A stretch of 64,000 nt of DNA from Chloroflexota bacterium (GCA_005880985.1 VBIQ01000007.1:1-64000), one strand, 5' to 3'; positions 1-8,636 are shown, numbered from the stretch's first letter. Numbers and translations: made by a program. Notes: generated by a model from the sequence alone, not told the origin.

Positions 1-1
1 C

Positions 2-1378
2 GACGCCGCCGGCATCGCCGCCGCGCTGCAGGAGGCGTCGAACGTCGCCTACAAGGCGGTGATGAAGCCGACCGAGGGCACCGTGCTCACCGTGGTGCGC
101 GAGGCCGCTGCCGCGGCACGCCAGGCGGCCGACGGTAGCGACGACATTCACGTCGTGCTCGATGCCGCGGTGCGCGAGGCCCACGACTCGGTGGACCGCA
201 CCCCGCAGCAGCTCGCGGTGCTTCGCGATGCCGGGGTGGTCGATGCCGGCGGCTTCGGGTTCACCGTCATCCTGGAGGGCTTCGCCCGAGCCCTCGAGGG
301 CGTGGAGGTCGGGCTGGCGACGCCACCGCCTCCCCGGCGAGTGGGCGAACCGCAGCTCCGTCCGCCGGGGTTTGCCGGCGTCGAGGGCCGGCGCGGCGCC
401 GCCGCCGTCGCCGCCCGCGAGGAGGGCTGGGGCTACTGCACCGAGTTCCTCATCCACGGGCCCGGGCTGGACCTCGACAGGGTGCGGGGGGAGCTCGCCC
501 CGCTGGGCGAGTCCTCGCTGGTGGTCGGTGACCCCGATCTGATCCGGGTGCACATCCACACCCACGAGCCGGCGCTGCTGATCGGCGCCGCCGCCCGGCA
601 GGGGCGGCTGAGCAAGCTGAAGGTCGAGGACATGTCGGCGCAGCACCACGACGTTCTCGACCGCGCCGCCGCGGAGGAGGCTGCCGGCGGCCGGGCCAAC
701 GGCGCCGATCTCCCCGGTGCCAGGCATCTGGGGGTGGTCGCGGTGGCGCCCGGCACCGGTTTCCGCGAGATCTTCCGCGGCCTCGGCGTCGACCAGGTGG
801 TGGAGGGCGGGCAGACGATGAACCCGTCCATCGAGGATCTGCTCAACGGCGTTCGCGAGAGCGGTGCCGGCGAGGTGATCCTGCTCCCCAACAACGGCAA
901 CGTGATCCTCACCGCCCAGCAGGTCGACGATCTCGCCGGCGAGACCACGGTGCGGGTGGTCCCCAGCCGCAACCTGCCGCAGGGGATCAGCGCCCTGCTC
1001 GCCCTCGACCCCACCGCCGACCTCGACGAGAACGCGCGGCGGATGGAGGAGGCCATGGCCGGGGTGCGCACCGTCGAGATCACCCGAGCGGTGCGCGACA
1101 GCACCGCGAACGGCCGCACCATCCACGCCGGCGACGTCATCGCCGTCGTCGACGACCGGATCACCGAGGTCGGCGACGACAACCTGGCGGTGGCCCAGGC
1201 GGTGCTCACCAACCTTCCCGACCGGCCGGAGCTGGTGACCGTGTACAGCGGTGCCGGCGTTGCCGAGGAGGAGGCCGAGAAGCTGGTCTCGGCGCTGCGG
1301 ACCAGCCACTCCGACATCGAGTTCGAGCTCCACCCCGGCGGCCAGGAGCACTACCCCTACATCCTGTCGCTCGAGTAG
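2..1378 (+). CDS. fakA: Fatty acid kinase FakA (DAK/DhaL family), 5' truncated
   Basis: This is the 3' part of a FakA/YloV-type kinase, which in characterised bacteria phosphorylates fatty acids held by a DegV/FakB carrier and so feeds exogenous acyl chains to phospholipid synthesis. The frame is open from base 2, so the true start lies before the window. About 458 residues remain of the roughly 550 usual. Visible parts are the end of the DhaL domain (AYKAVMKPTEGTVLTV at the edge, AGVVDAGGFGF further on), the middle domain (GYCTEF, VHIHTHEP) and the C-terminal domain (GTGFREIF, LLPNNGNV). The ATG at 59 is inside a conserved helix and is not the start. A DegV-family gene follows after 27 bases, as expected for a kinase and carrier pair. 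The family assignment is firm; the substrate is inferred from the family. Confidence 0.9.
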   Translation, partial: DAAGIAAALQEASNVAYKAVMKPTEGTVLTVVREAAAAARQAADGSDDIHVVLDAAVREAHDSVDRTPQQLAVLRDAGVVDAGGFGFTVILEGFARALEGVEVGLATPPPPRRVGEPQLRPPGFAGVEGRRGAAAVAAREEGWGYCTEFLIHGPGLDLDRVRGELAPLGESSLVVGDPDLIRVHIHTHEPALLIGAAARQGRLSKLKVEDMSAQHHDVLDRAAAEEAAGGRANGADLPGARHLGVVAVAPGTGFREIFRGLGVDQVVEGGQTMNPSIEDLLNGVRESGAGEVILLPNNGNVILTAQQVDDLAGETTVRVVPSRNLPQGISALLALDPTADLDENARRMEEAMAGVRTVEITRAVRDSTANGRTIHAGDVIAVVDDRITEVGDDNLAVAQAVLTNLPDRPELVTVYSGAGVAEEEAEKLVSALRTSHSDIEFELHPGGQEHYPYILSLE

Positions 1379-1405
1379 ACCCCCACCACCGGACATCGCC
1401 CCGCC

Positions 1406-2239
1406 GTGCTCCACATCGTCACCGACAGCACCTGCGATCTGCGCCCGGCTGAGGCGCAATCGCTCGGCGTCACCGTGGTGCCGCTGACGGTGCGCTTCGG
1501 TGACGAGCAGTTCCGCGACGGCATCGACATCGACGGCGACACCTTCTACCGGCGGCTGGAGTCGGCGTCGGCGCTGCCGACCACCTCGCAACCGTCGCCG
1601 GAGCAGTTCGCCGAGGTCTACCGCGACCTGCTCCGCGACCCGGACGACCGGGTGCTCTCGATCCACATCGCCCAGAAGTGGAGCGGCACCCTGCAGTCGG
1701 CGACCGTCGCCGCCCAGGACTTCGACGGCCGCGTCGCCGCCGTCGACTCCGGCACCGTCAGCGTCGGCATGCAGTTCCTCATCCGGGCCGCCATCGCCGA
1801 CCGCGCTGGCGGCGCCGATGCGGACACAGTTGTCCGCAACACCCAGGCCCGGCGCGACCGGGTGATGATCTACGTCCTCCTCGACACCCTCACCTATCTC
1901 CACAAGGGCGGCCGCATCGGCCCCGCCCAGGCCTTCCTGGGCGGCATCCTCAACGTCAAGCCGCTGCTGCGGGTGGTCGACGGCGAGGCCCACCCCCAGG
2001 CCCGCACCCGCAACCGCCAGCAGGGGGTGGAGAAGCTGCTGGAGCTGGTTCCCGCCGGCACCCGCCTGCAGGGGTTGGGGACGATGCACACCAGCGCCCC
2101 CGAGCTGCTCGACGAGGTGCGGCGGCGGCTCGGCGACGCGCAGCCGGGGACGGAGCTGATCGCCGGCCAGATCGGTCCGGTGGTGGGGACGTACGTGGGT
2201 CCCCGGGCGATCGGGGTGGCCTGGCTGCTGGCGGACTGA
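1406..2239 (+). CDS. DegV family fatty-acid-binding protein (FakB-like)
   Basis: This is a 277-residue DegV-family protein starting at GTG 1406. The family binds a single fatty acid in a buried pocket, and FakB members present it to FakA. Supporting signs are the N-terminal IVTDSTCDL, the pocket segment TTSQPSPEQF, the central LDTLTYLHKGGRI and the C-terminal GTYVGPRAIGVAWL, all at family-typical positions. Length is normal (about 280). Its position directly behind the FakA-like kinase is the best evidence for a FakB role. DegV paralogues with other partners exist, so the exact ligand cannot be read from sequence. Confidence 0.88.
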   Translation: MLHIVTDSTCDLRPAEAQSLGVTVVPLTVRFGDEQFRDGIDIDGDTFYRRLESASALPTTSQPSPEQFAEVYRDLLRDPDDRVLSIHIAQKWSGTLQSATVAAQDFDGRVAAVDSGTVSVGMQFLIRAAIADRAGGADADTVVRNTQARRDRVMIYVLLDTLTYLHKGGRIGPAQAFLGGILNVKPLLRVVDGEAHPQARTRNRQQGVEKLLELVPAGTRLQGLGTMHTSAPELLDEVRRRLGDAQPGTELIAGQIGPVVGTYVGPRAIGVAWLLAD

Positions 2240-2322
2240 CCCTTCCTTGATATATGTGCCGCCCGAGCGCGGCCATCATTCGCAGTGGTTTCGCCGGCGC
2301 CGTAGCGAACCCCCGTTCGGGA

Positions 2323-2328
2323 TACACT
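2323..2328 (+). promoter_or_regulatory. -10-like box TACACT, 9 bases before the recG start
   Basis: TACACT is followed by nine bases and then the ATG at 2338, with no Shine-Dalgarno between them. A transcript started from this box would begin at or within a few bases of the ATG, so recG may be leaderless. A small hairpin (CGAAC, CCCC, GTTCG at 2306-2319) sits just upstream. No good -35 is visible. Confidence 0.45.
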
Positions 2329-2337
2329 CCGCCGCAG

Positions 2338-4413
2338 ATGCCCGCCGCCGTCGCGCCCGCCCCGCTCGCCGTCCCCGCAGCCGACGCTCCGGTCGCCGGT
2401 CTGCCCGGCGTCGGTCCCCGCCAGGCCCAGCGGCTGGCCCGTCTGGGGGTCGGCACGGTCCGCGACCTGCTCTTCCACCTGCCCCGGCGCTACGAGGACA
2501 CCCGCGACGTCCGGCCGCTGGCAGAGCTGCACCCGGGCGAGGAGCAGACGGTGTACGCGCGGGTGCGCAACGTCTCGTCGCACCGCAGCCCGCGCAAACG
2601 GATGGTGCTGGTGGAGGCCTCGCTGGAGGACGGCGGCCATGTCGCCTCGGCGGTGTGGTTCAACCAGCCGTTCCTCGCCCGCCAGATCCACAGCGGCGAC
2701 GAGCTGCTGCTGAGCGGCAAGGTGAAGCTCGGACGGGGCGGGCTGGTGCTGCAGAATCCCGAGTTCGAGCGCGCCTCGGGCGAGCAGCGACACGTCGGCC
2801 GGCTGGCGCCGGTGTATCCCGAGACGGAGGGGGTGAGCTCACGCTGGCTGCGCAGCCGCATCGAGCCGCTGCTGCCGGTCGCCGACGCGCTCGAGGATCC
2901 GCTCCCGCCGCAGCTGCTGCGCAGCCACGACCTGCCCCGGCTGGCGGCGGCGCTGCGCCAGGTGCACTTCCCCGACGATCCCGCCCGGCTCGAGCTCGCC
3001 CGCCGTCGCATCGCCTTCGAGGAGATGTTCCTGCTCCAGCTGGCGGCGCAGCGGGCTCGCCGGCGCCGGCTGGCGGGGAGCGGCGTGGCCGTCGCCTACG
3101 ACGTCGAGGTGGCGCGCCGCTTCGTCGCCTCGTTGCCCTTCCGGTTGACCGAGGGGCAGCGCGTCGCCGCCCACGAGATCCTCACCGACATGGCCGGCAC
3201 CGGCTCGATGAACCGGCTGCTGCAGGGCGATGTCGGCAGCGGCAAGACGGTGGTGGCGGCGATGGCGGCGCTGATGACTCACGCCGCCGGACACCAGACG
3301 GCGGTGATGGCTCCCACCGAGATCCTCGCCCGCCAGCATCACGCCACCATGGAGGCCCTGCTGGCGCCGCACGGTGTGTCGTCGCGGCTGCTGGTGGGAA
3401 GCACCCCGGCGCGGGCCCGGCGCGAGGTGCTCGTGGGGGTCGCGGCCGGGCACGACACGGTGCTCATCGGCACCCACGCGCTGATCGAGGAGGCGGTGGT
3501 GCTGGCCGACCTCGGCCTGGTGGTGGTGGACGAGCAGCATCGCTTCGGGGTCGCCCAGCGGCAGCAGCTGCGGCGCAAGGGCGCGCTCGCGCCCAACTTC
3601 CTGGCGATGACGGCGACCCCCATCCCTCGCTCGCTGTCGCTGACGCTGTACGGCGACGTCGACCTCTCCGAGCTGCGGGAGATGCCGCCCGGCCGCATCC
3701 CCGTCGAGACCCGGGTGGTGGCTCCCCATCAGCGCCCCGAGGCGTACGACTTCGTGCGCGCCCAGGTGGCCGAGGGACGGCAGGCCTTCGTCATCTGCCC
3801 GCTCATCGAAGAATCGGACAAGCTTGGCGTCAAGAGCGCGACCGAGGAGTACGAGCGGCTGCGCCGCGAGGTGTTCCCGGAGCTGCGGGTCGAGCTGCTC
3901 CACGGACGGATGCCGGGGCGCGAGAAGGAGGAACGGATGGGGCGCTTCGCCGCCGGCGAGGCGGACCTGCTGGTCTCGACCAGTGTCGTCGAGGTCGGCG
4001 TCGACGTGCCCAATGCCACCATCATGTTCATCGAGGGCGCAGAGCGTTTTGGCCTGGCGTCGCTGCACCAGTTCCGCGGCCGGGTGGGTCGGGGCGAGCA
4101 CGCCTCGGTCTGCCTGCTCTTCCAGGGCTCGCCCGACGAGGAGGGGAGCAAGCGGCTCGAGGCGGTGGCGCAAACCCGCAGCGGCTTCGACCTGGCCGAG
4201 GCCGATCTGCGGCTGCGCGGGCCCGGCGACGTCGTCGGGCTGCGGCAGCACGGGCTTCCCGAGGTCAGGGTCGCCGACCTGCTCGACACCGCGCTGCTCG
4301 AGGAGGCGCGGCGCGCTGCCGGCGACTGGCTCGACGCCGACCCCGAGCTCGTCACCCATGACCCCCTGCACCGCGCCATGAACGGCTACCGCGCGGTGTT
4401 CGACCTGGACTGA
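2338..4413 (+). CDS. recG: ATP-dependent DNA helicase RecG
   Basis: RecG is a 691-residue branch-migration helicase that regresses stalled replication forks and processes Holliday junctions. The N-terminal wedge/OB region starts with GLPGVGPRQAQRL, and the OB core includes YARVRNVSSHRSPRKRM. The SF2 helicase core has Walker A GDVGSGKT near residue 297, DEQH near 398, and MTATPIPRSLSLTLYGDVD. The C-terminal helicase lobe carries HGRMPGREKEERM, STSVVEVGVDVPNA and QFRGRVGRG. I chose ATG 2338 because it gives the normal length and lies 9 bases after a -10-like box. A start at 2254 would add 28 unconserved residues upstream of that box. Confidence 0.96.
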   Translation: MPAAVAPAPLAVPAADAPVAGLPGVGPRQAQRLARLGVGTVRDLLFHLPRRYEDTRDVRPLAELHPGEEQTVYARVRNVSSHRSPRKRMVLVEASLEDGGHVASAVWFNQPFLARQIHSGDELLLSGKVKLGRGGLVLQNPEFERASGEQRHVGRLAPVYPETEGVSSRWLRSRIEPLLPVADALEDPLPPQLLRSHDLPRLAAALRQVHFPDDPARLELARRRIAFEEMFLLQLAAQRARRRRLAGSGVAVAYDVEVARRFVASLPFRLTEGQRVAAHEILTDMAGTGSMNRLLQGDVGSGKTVVAAMAALMTHAAGHQTAVMAPTEILARQHHATMEALLAPHGVSSRLLVGSTPARARREVLVGVAAGHDTVLIGTHALIEEAVVLADLGLVVVDEQHRFGVAQRQQLRRKGALAPNFLAMTATPIPRSLSLTLYGDVDLSELREMPPGRIPVETRVVAPHQRPEAYDFVRAQVAEGRQAFVICPLIEESDKLGVKSATEEYERLRREVFPELRVELLHGRMPGREKEERMGRFAAGEADLLVSTSVVEVGVDVPNATIMFIEGAERFGLASLHQFRGRVGRGEHASVCLLFQGSPDEEGSKRLEAVAQTRSGFDLAEADLRLRGPGDVVGLRQHGLPEVRVADLLDTALLEEARRAAGDWLDADPELVTHDPLHRAMNGYRAVFDLD

Positions 4414-4439
4414 GGCCGGGCCTTCGCCCGATCAGAGGG

Positions 4440-5018
4440 TTGGCAGAGACACGGATCACCGCGGGCGCCTGGCGCGGGCGGCGTGTGCTCACGCCCCGCG
4501 GCCAGGCGGTGCGACCCACCACCTCACTGGTGCGCGAGGCGCTCTTCAACATCCTCGGCGAGAGGGTGGTCGGCGCCGCCGTGCTCGACCTCTACGCCGG
4601 GGCGGGCACGCTGGGCTTCGAGGCGCTCTCGCGTGGCGCCGCCGGCGCGGTGTTCGTGGAGCGCGACCGCAAGGCGCTCGACCTGGTGGCCCAGACCGCC
4701 GAGAGCCTCGGCTGCGCCGACCGCTGCCGGCTGATCGCGGCCGACGTGCTGACCTGGCTGCGGCGCGGCCCGGAGGAGGCGGTGACCGCCGACATCGCCC
4801 TGCTCGACGCGCCCTACCGCGACGAGCAGTTGGAGGACGCCCTGAGGCTGCTCGGCGACCGTCCGCCGGCGCTGGTGGTGTGCGAACATCACCGGTCGCG
4901 CCGGCTGGGCGAGCGTTTCGGACGGCTGCAGCGCGTGCGCGAGGCGGGCTACGGTGCCACCCAGCTCACCATCCTGCGGCGTGAGGACGCCGCCGGCAGC
5001 GGAGGAGACCGAGGGTGA
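4440..5018 (+). CDS. rsmD: 16S rRNA (guanine966-N2)-methyltransferase RsmD
   Basis: RsmD is an SAM-dependent enzyme that methylates G966 of 16S rRNA during 30S assembly. The 192-residue product opens RITAGAWRGRRV, followed by RPTTSLVREALFNIL and the SAM-binding LDLYAGAGTLGFEALSRGA. The catalytic loop reads LLDAPYRDE where most homologues have DPPY or NPPY, a P-to-A change. The only plausible start is TTG 4440, which fits the family N terminus. The AGAGGG just before it is too close to be a normal ribosome site. The stop overlaps the coaD start. RsmD beside CoaD is a conserved pairing. Confidence 0.93.
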   Translation: MAETRITAGAWRGRRVLTPRGQAVRPTTSLVREALFNILGERVVGAAVLDLYAGAGTLGFEALSRGAAGAVFVERDRKALDLVAQTAESLGCADRCRLIAADVLTWLRRGPEEAVTADIALLDAPYRDEQLEDALRLLGDRPPALVVCEHHRSRRLGERFGRLQRVREAGYGATQLTILRREDAAGSGGDRG

Positions 5019-5524
5019 TGACGACGCATGTGGCGGTGTACCCGGGAAGCTTCGACCCGGTCACCCTGGGGCATCTCGACATCCTCGAGCGTGCCACCCT
5101 GATCTTCGACAAGCTGATCATCGCCGTCCTCGAGAACCCGGGGAAGACGCCGCTGTTCAGCGTCGAGGAGCGGGTCGACCTCATCCGCCAGAGCGCCGCT
5201 CTCGACGGGGGTGTAGAGATCGGCACCTTCAACGGGCTCACCGTCGACTACGCCCGGACCTGCGGCGCCACCGCCATCGTGCGCGGGCTGCGCGCGGTGA
5301 GCGACTTCGAGAACGAATTCCAGATGGCGCTGATGAATCGCCGCCTGGCCCCCGACATCCACACCGTGTTCCTGATGACCTCTTTCAGCAACGTGTTCGT
5401 CTCCTCGTCGCTGATCAAGGAGGTCTTCCACTACGGCGGCAACATCGACGAGTTCGTGCCTGCTCCGGTGGCCGAGGCCATGCGTCGCAAGTTTGGAAGC
5501 ACGGCCAAGCGAGCCGGCGGCTGA
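5015..5524 (+). CDS. coaD: Pantetheine-phosphate adenylyltransferase CoaD
   Basis: CoaD transfers AMP from ATP to 4'-phosphopantetheine, the penultimate step of coenzyme A synthesis. The 169-residue nucleotidyltransferase fold shows YPGSFDPVTLGHLDI near residue 8 (the H/TxGH motif), RGLRAVSDFENEFQMALMN, and the second signature SSSLIKEV. Translation can begin at GTG 5015, which overlaps the rsmD TGA, or at ATG 5018 one codon later. GGAGGAG at 5001-5007 is placed to serve either. Length and motifs are normal. Confidence 0.96.
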   Translation: MMTTHVAVYPGSFDPVTLGHLDILERATLIFDKLIIAVLENPGKTPLFSVEERVDLIRQSAALDGGVEIGTFNGLTVDYARTCGATAIVRGLRAVSDFENEFQMALMNRRLAPDIHTVFLMTSFSNVFVSSSLIKEVFHYGGNIDEFVPAPVAEAMRRKFGSTAKRAGG

Positions 5525-5537
5525 GGCTCGATCAGCC

Positions 5538-6050
5538 ATGTCGATCATCGATGTCATCGACCAGCTCGAGGGCCTGCTGGCGGGCGGCCGCCGCGTCGTC
5601 TTCACCCCCAACGTCATCGTCAACGAGGAGGAGGCGCTCGAGCTGATCGATCGTGCGCGGTTGGAGCTGCCCGAAGAGCTCAAGCAGGCGCACTGGACGG
5701 CGCAGGAGCGAGAGCGGCTCATCGCCGAGGCGGAGGCCACGGCGGAGGCCATCCGTGCCCGGGCCGAGGAGGAGGCCGCCGCGCTCGAGCGCGGCGTCGC
5801 CGCCCGCTGCGAGGCTCTGGTGGCGGAGAGCGAGGTGGCGCGTCGCGCCGAGGAGCGTGCCGCCGCCGTGCTCGCCGACGCCGAGGCGAGCGCCGAGCGG
5901 GTCCGCGGCGAGGCCGACACCTATGTCCGCAACGCGCTCACCACCCTCGAGCAGCAGCTGTCGCGCCTGGTCGCCGAGATCCGCAAGGGAGTTGACAGCC
6001 TTCCGGGCACGACATCGAGCACCGAGACACAGCGGTCCAGACGGCGGTGA
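5538..6050 (+). CDS. Coiled-coil protein, DivIVA-like or ATP-synthase-b-like
   Basis: This 170-residue protein has a short ordered N terminus (MSIIDVIDQLEGLLAGGRR, then NVIVNEEEALELIDRAR). About 100 residues of Ala/Glu/Arg-rich heptad sequence follow (residues 45-150), then a basic tail ending RSRRR. There is no signal peptide or membrane segment. Such proteins are often labelled DivIVA-domain or ATPase-like; the opening resembles the N-terminal part of small DivIVA relatives, but I see no diagnostic motif. It lies between coaD and rpmF, where many bacteria carry the yceD gene, yet it does not look like YceD. ATG 5538 is chosen over an upstream ATG that would overlap coaD. Confidence 0.7.
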   Translation: MSIIDVIDQLEGLLAGGRRVVFTPNVIVNEEEALELIDRARLELPEELKQAHWTAQERERLIAEAEATAEAIRARAEEEAAALERGVAARCEALVAESEVARRAEERAAAVLADAEASAERVRGEADTYVRNALTTLEQQLSRLVAEIRKGVDSLPGTTSSTETQRSRRR

Positions 6051-6081
6051 GCCTGAGCTCGTGCGTGCGCGGCGGTCGCGC

Positions 6082-6087
6082 TATACT
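6082..6087 (+). promoter_or_regulatory. -10-like box TATACT upstream of rpmF
   Basis: TATACT lies in the short gap after the coiled-coil gene, 48 bases before the rpmF ATG. Unlike several other promoters here, this one leaves a real leader, with GGAG at 6127-6130 as ribosome site. It probably drives rpmF and the fab genes behind it. Confidence 0.45.
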
Positions 6088-6135
6088 CCCCGCCGGGCGC
6101 GTCATCTCTCTTCTCGCGCGCCCGCCGGAGTAGCC

Positions 6136-6312
6136 ATGGCGGTCCCCAAGGAACGAATTCCCAAAGCACGTCGCGACCGGCGCCGCGCCCACCTGGCGCT
6201 GGCCCGGCCGGTGCTGACGCCGTGTCCGCAGTGCCACCAGTCGAAGCGGCCGCACCACGTGTGCCGCAACTGCGGCTACTACCACGGACGCGAAGTCGTC
6301 GTCACCGAGTAG
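6136..6312 (+). CDS. rpmF: 50S ribosomal protein L32
   Basis: L32 is a small protein of the large ribosomal subunit. The 58-residue product starts MAVPKERIPKARRDRRRAH, the standard N terminus. It keeps a four-cysteine zinc knuckle (CPQC near residue 33 and CRNCGYYHGR near 46), so it is the zinc-binding form. GGAG at 6127-6130 precedes the ATG. Placement before fabD matches the widespread rpmF-fab cluster. Confidence 0.96.
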   Translation: MAVPKERIPKARRDRRRAHLALARPVLTPCPQCHQSKRPHHVCRNCGYYHGREVVVTE

Positions 6313-6340
6313 GAGGTCAACCGGCACGGCCTCCTCGCCG

Positions 6341-7270
6341 GTGTCGCGAGTCGCACTCTGCTTTCCCGGTCAGGGAAGCCAGGCGAAGGGCATGGCCGAC
6401 GACCTGCTCGATGTGCCCGGCGCCGCCGGACTCTTCGAGCAGGCGGAGGCGCAGGGGCTTGACCTGCGCGCCCGGCTGGCGGGCGACGACGACGACCTGC
6501 GGCCGACCGAGGTCGCGCAGCCGGCGCTGCTCTTCGTCGGGGTGCTGCTGACCACGATGCTCGATCCCGCCGTCGAGGTGGTCGGGGTGAGCGGCCACAG
6601 TGTGGGTGAGTACGCGGCCCTGGCGGCCGCGGCAGCGCTGCCGGCGTCGGAGGCGATGCGATTGGTGGTGGCACGCGGCGGGGCGATGGCGTCGATGCGC
6701 GAGGGAACCATGGCGGCCCTCCTCGGGCTCGACGCCGACGCGGTTGCGCAGGTGTGCCGCGAGGTCGATGAACGCGGCCAGGGCCCGGTGGTGGTCGCCA
6801 ACCTCAACGCTCCGGGGCAGGTGGTGGTCAGCGGCACCGTCGCCGGCGTGCGCGCCGCTGGCGAGCTTGCCAAGGGGCGGGGTGCGCGGCGGGTGCTGCC
6901 GCTCAACGTCAGCGGCGCCTTCCACTCGCCGTTGATGGAGGCGGCGGCGGAGCGCTTCGCCGCGGCGCTCGACGCCGCGCCGCTGGTCGATGCGCGGGTG
7001 CCGGTCGCCTGCAACGTCGACGGGGCGCTGGTCACCGACGCCGCCGGTCTGCGCGCGCGACTTCGCCGTCAGCTGACGGGCGCGGTGCGCTGGAGCGATT
7101 GCGTCGAGGCGCTGCTCTCGCTGCGGCCCGACGCCCTGGTCGAGGTCGGTGCGGGCGGCGTCCTCACCGGCCTCGCGCGCCGCATCGCTCCCGCGGTCAG
7201 GGCGGTGTCGGTCGCGACTCCGGGCGAGGCGCACTCGCTCGGCGTGCGGCTGGTCGCTGCCGGTGCCTGA
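6341..7270 (+). CDS. fabD: Malonyl-CoA:ACP transacylase FabD
   Basis: FabD loads malonyl groups from CoA onto acyl carrier protein for fatty-acid elongation. The 309-residue product has the N-terminal CFPGQGSQAKGM, the nucleophile elbow GHSVGEY with Ser87, and the catalytic histidine in SGAFHSPLM. GTG 6341 gives the normal N terminus. AGGAGG at 6311-6316 lies about 25 bases upstream and can pair with CCTCCT at 6331-6336 across a short loop, so it may be masked rather than used. The stop overlaps the fabG start by 8 bases. Confidence 0.95.
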   Translation: MSRVALCFPGQGSQAKGMADDLLDVPGAAGLFEQAEAQGLDLRARLAGDDDDLRPTEVAQPALLFVGVLLTTMLDPAVEVVGVSGHSVGEYAALAAAAALPASEAMRLVVARGGAMASMREGTMAALLGLDADAVAQVCREVDERGQGPVVVANLNAPGQVVVSGTVAGVRAAGELAKGRGARRVLPLNVSGAFHSPLMEAAAERFAAALDAAPLVDARVPVACNVDGALVTDAAGLRARLRRQLTGAVRWSDCVEALLSLRPDALVEVGAGGVLTGLARRIAPAVRAVSVATPGEAHSLGVRLVAAGA

Positions 7271-8009
7271 GTCGGCGCTCGCCGGTCAGGTGGCACTGGT
7301 GACCGGAGGCTCGCGCGGCATCGGCCGGGCGGTGGCGGTCGCCCTCGGAGCCGCCGGCGCGGCGGTGGCCGTCGCCCACGGCAGCGGCTCCGACGCCGCC
7401 GCCGTCGCCCGCGACGTGGAGGCGGCCGGCTCGCGGGCGGTCACCCTCGCTGCCGACCTGCGTGATGAGCGCGCCGCGGCGGCACTGGTGCAGCGGACCG
7501 TTGACGCCTTCGGGCGCATGGACATCGTTGTCAACAACGCGGGGCTGACACGTGACGGGCTGGCGGTGCGGATGAGCGACGAGGACTGGGCGGCGGTGAT
7601 CGCCGTCGACCTCACCGCGGCCTTCGTCATCTGCCGCGCGGCGCTGCGACCGATGCTGCGCCAGCGCTCGGGGCGGATCATCAACATCTCCAGTGTCGCC
7701 GGGGTCATCGGCAACCCCGGCCAGGCCAACTACTCCGCCGCCAAGGCCGGACTGATCGGTCTCACCCGCTCGCTGGCCAAGGAGATCGGTGAGCGCGGCA
7801 TCACCGTCAACGCGGTGGCTCCGGGCTTCATCGACACCGACATGACCGCCGCACTTCCCGTGGCGGTGCGCAGCCGCGCCGTCGAGCTGGTCCCGGCCGG
7901 CCGGCTGGGACGGCCCGACGAGGTGGCGGCGGCGGTGGTCTTTCTCGCCTCGCCGGCTGCGTCGTACGTCAACGGTCACGTTCTCCATGTCGACGGTGGC
8001 CTTGCCTGA
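7263..8009 (+). CDS. fabG: 3-oxoacyl-ACP reductase FabG
   Basis: FabG is the NADPH-dependent reductase that converts 3-ketoacyl-ACP to 3-hydroxyacyl-ACP. The 248-residue short-chain dehydrogenase shows the cofactor motif TGGSRGIGRA, NNAGLTRDG, the catalytic Ser in NISSVAG, YSAAKAG with the Tyr and Lys, and the C-terminal NGHVLHVDGG typical of FabG. GTG 7263 overlaps the end of fabD by 8 bases, and upstream in-frame starts would intrude deep into fabD. The context fabD-fabG-acpP supports the assignment over other short-chain dehydrogenases. Confidence 0.94.
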   Translation: MPESALAGQVALVTGGSRGIGRAVAVALGAAGAAVAVAHGSGSDAAAVARDVEAAGSRAVTLAADLRDERAAAALVQRTVDAFGRMDIVVNNAGLTRDGLAVRMSDEDWAAVIAVDLTAAFVICRAALRPMLRQRSGRIINISSVAGVIGNPGQANYSAAKAGLIGLTRSLAKEIGERGITVNAVAPGFIDTDMTAALPVAVRSRAVELVPAGRLGRPDEVAAAVVFLASPAASYVNGHVLHVDGGLA

Positions 8010-8583
8010 ACCGCGCGGCACCTCGGCGCTGCGTGGACTCGCGTTGGTCGCGCTGGCGCTGATCCTCGCGAGCTGCGGCGGTGGTGGTTCCAGCGCCCCG
8101 TCGACAGCGTCGCCGGTCACCGCTGCGGGGGCGATGCTCTCCGTGTCCAGCCCGGAGCTGAGCTCCGGTCGCTTCGCGCGCGACCTCACCTGTGACGGCG
8201 CCGACCGTTCGCCCCGGGTCACCTGGCAGCAACCGCCCGCAGGCACCGGCGCGGTGGTCGTCGAGCTGATCGATCCCGACGCGCCCGGGGGTGCCTTCGT
8301 GCACTGGTTGCTCGCCGGCGACGGAGCCGATCCGGGGGCGATGCAGCTGCCGGCGCCGGCCGGCGCGTTCCAGGAGGGTCGCAACGGCTTCGGCAAGTCC
8401 GGTTACGGCGGCCCCTGCCCTCCGCCGGGATCCACGCACCACTATCGGCTCTCGGTCAGCGCCTACTCGGCCGGCCTTCGCCTCAGGACCGGTTTCGAAC
8501 GTGCGGCGCTCGACGCCGCCGTTGCCGCCACCGCTGCCCACCTGCTGGCGCGCGGCGAGGTGGTCGCCACCTATGGCCGTTGA
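7987..8583 (+). CDS. YbhB/YbcL-family (PEBP-like) lipoprotein
   Basis: This 198-residue protein belongs to the phosphatidylethanolamine-binding/RKIP-like family. It begins with a signal peptide whose lipobox is LASC (Cys near residue 31), followed by a Gly/Ser linker, so it is probably anchored outside the membrane. The core shows the family's ligand-pocket motifs: CDGADRSPRVTWQQPP, VVELIDPDAPGG with FVHWLLAG, and GYGGPCPPPGSTHHYR. Its biochemical role is unknown. It interrupts the usual fabG-acpP junction. The start is uncertain: ATG 7987 overlaps fabG by 23 bases, and in-frame GTG 7996 or TTG 8002 are alternatives. Confidence 0.87.
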   Translation: MSTVALPEPRGTSALRGLALVALALILASCGGGGSSAPSTASPVTAAGAMLSVSSPELSSGRFARDLTCDGADRSPRVTWQQPPAGTGAVVVELIDPDAPGGAFVHWLLAGDGADPGAMQLPAPAGAFQEGRNGFGKSGYGGPCPPPGSTHHYRLSVSAYSAGLRLRTGFERAALDAAVAATAAHLLARGEVVATYGR

Positions 8584-8636
8584 GACCGCTCGGGCGGGGA
8601 ATGTGCGATGAGGCCGTCCGCCCGCGGCGGCACCGG

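Noticed and set aside
59-1378. Start of the first gene at ATG 59
   Set aside because: The frame is open to the window edge and encodes conserved FakA sequence before that ATG, so the gene is truncated rather than starting there.
2254-2337. Upstream start for recG at ATG 2254
   Set aside because: It adds unconserved residues and lies before the -10-like box that best explains recG transcription.
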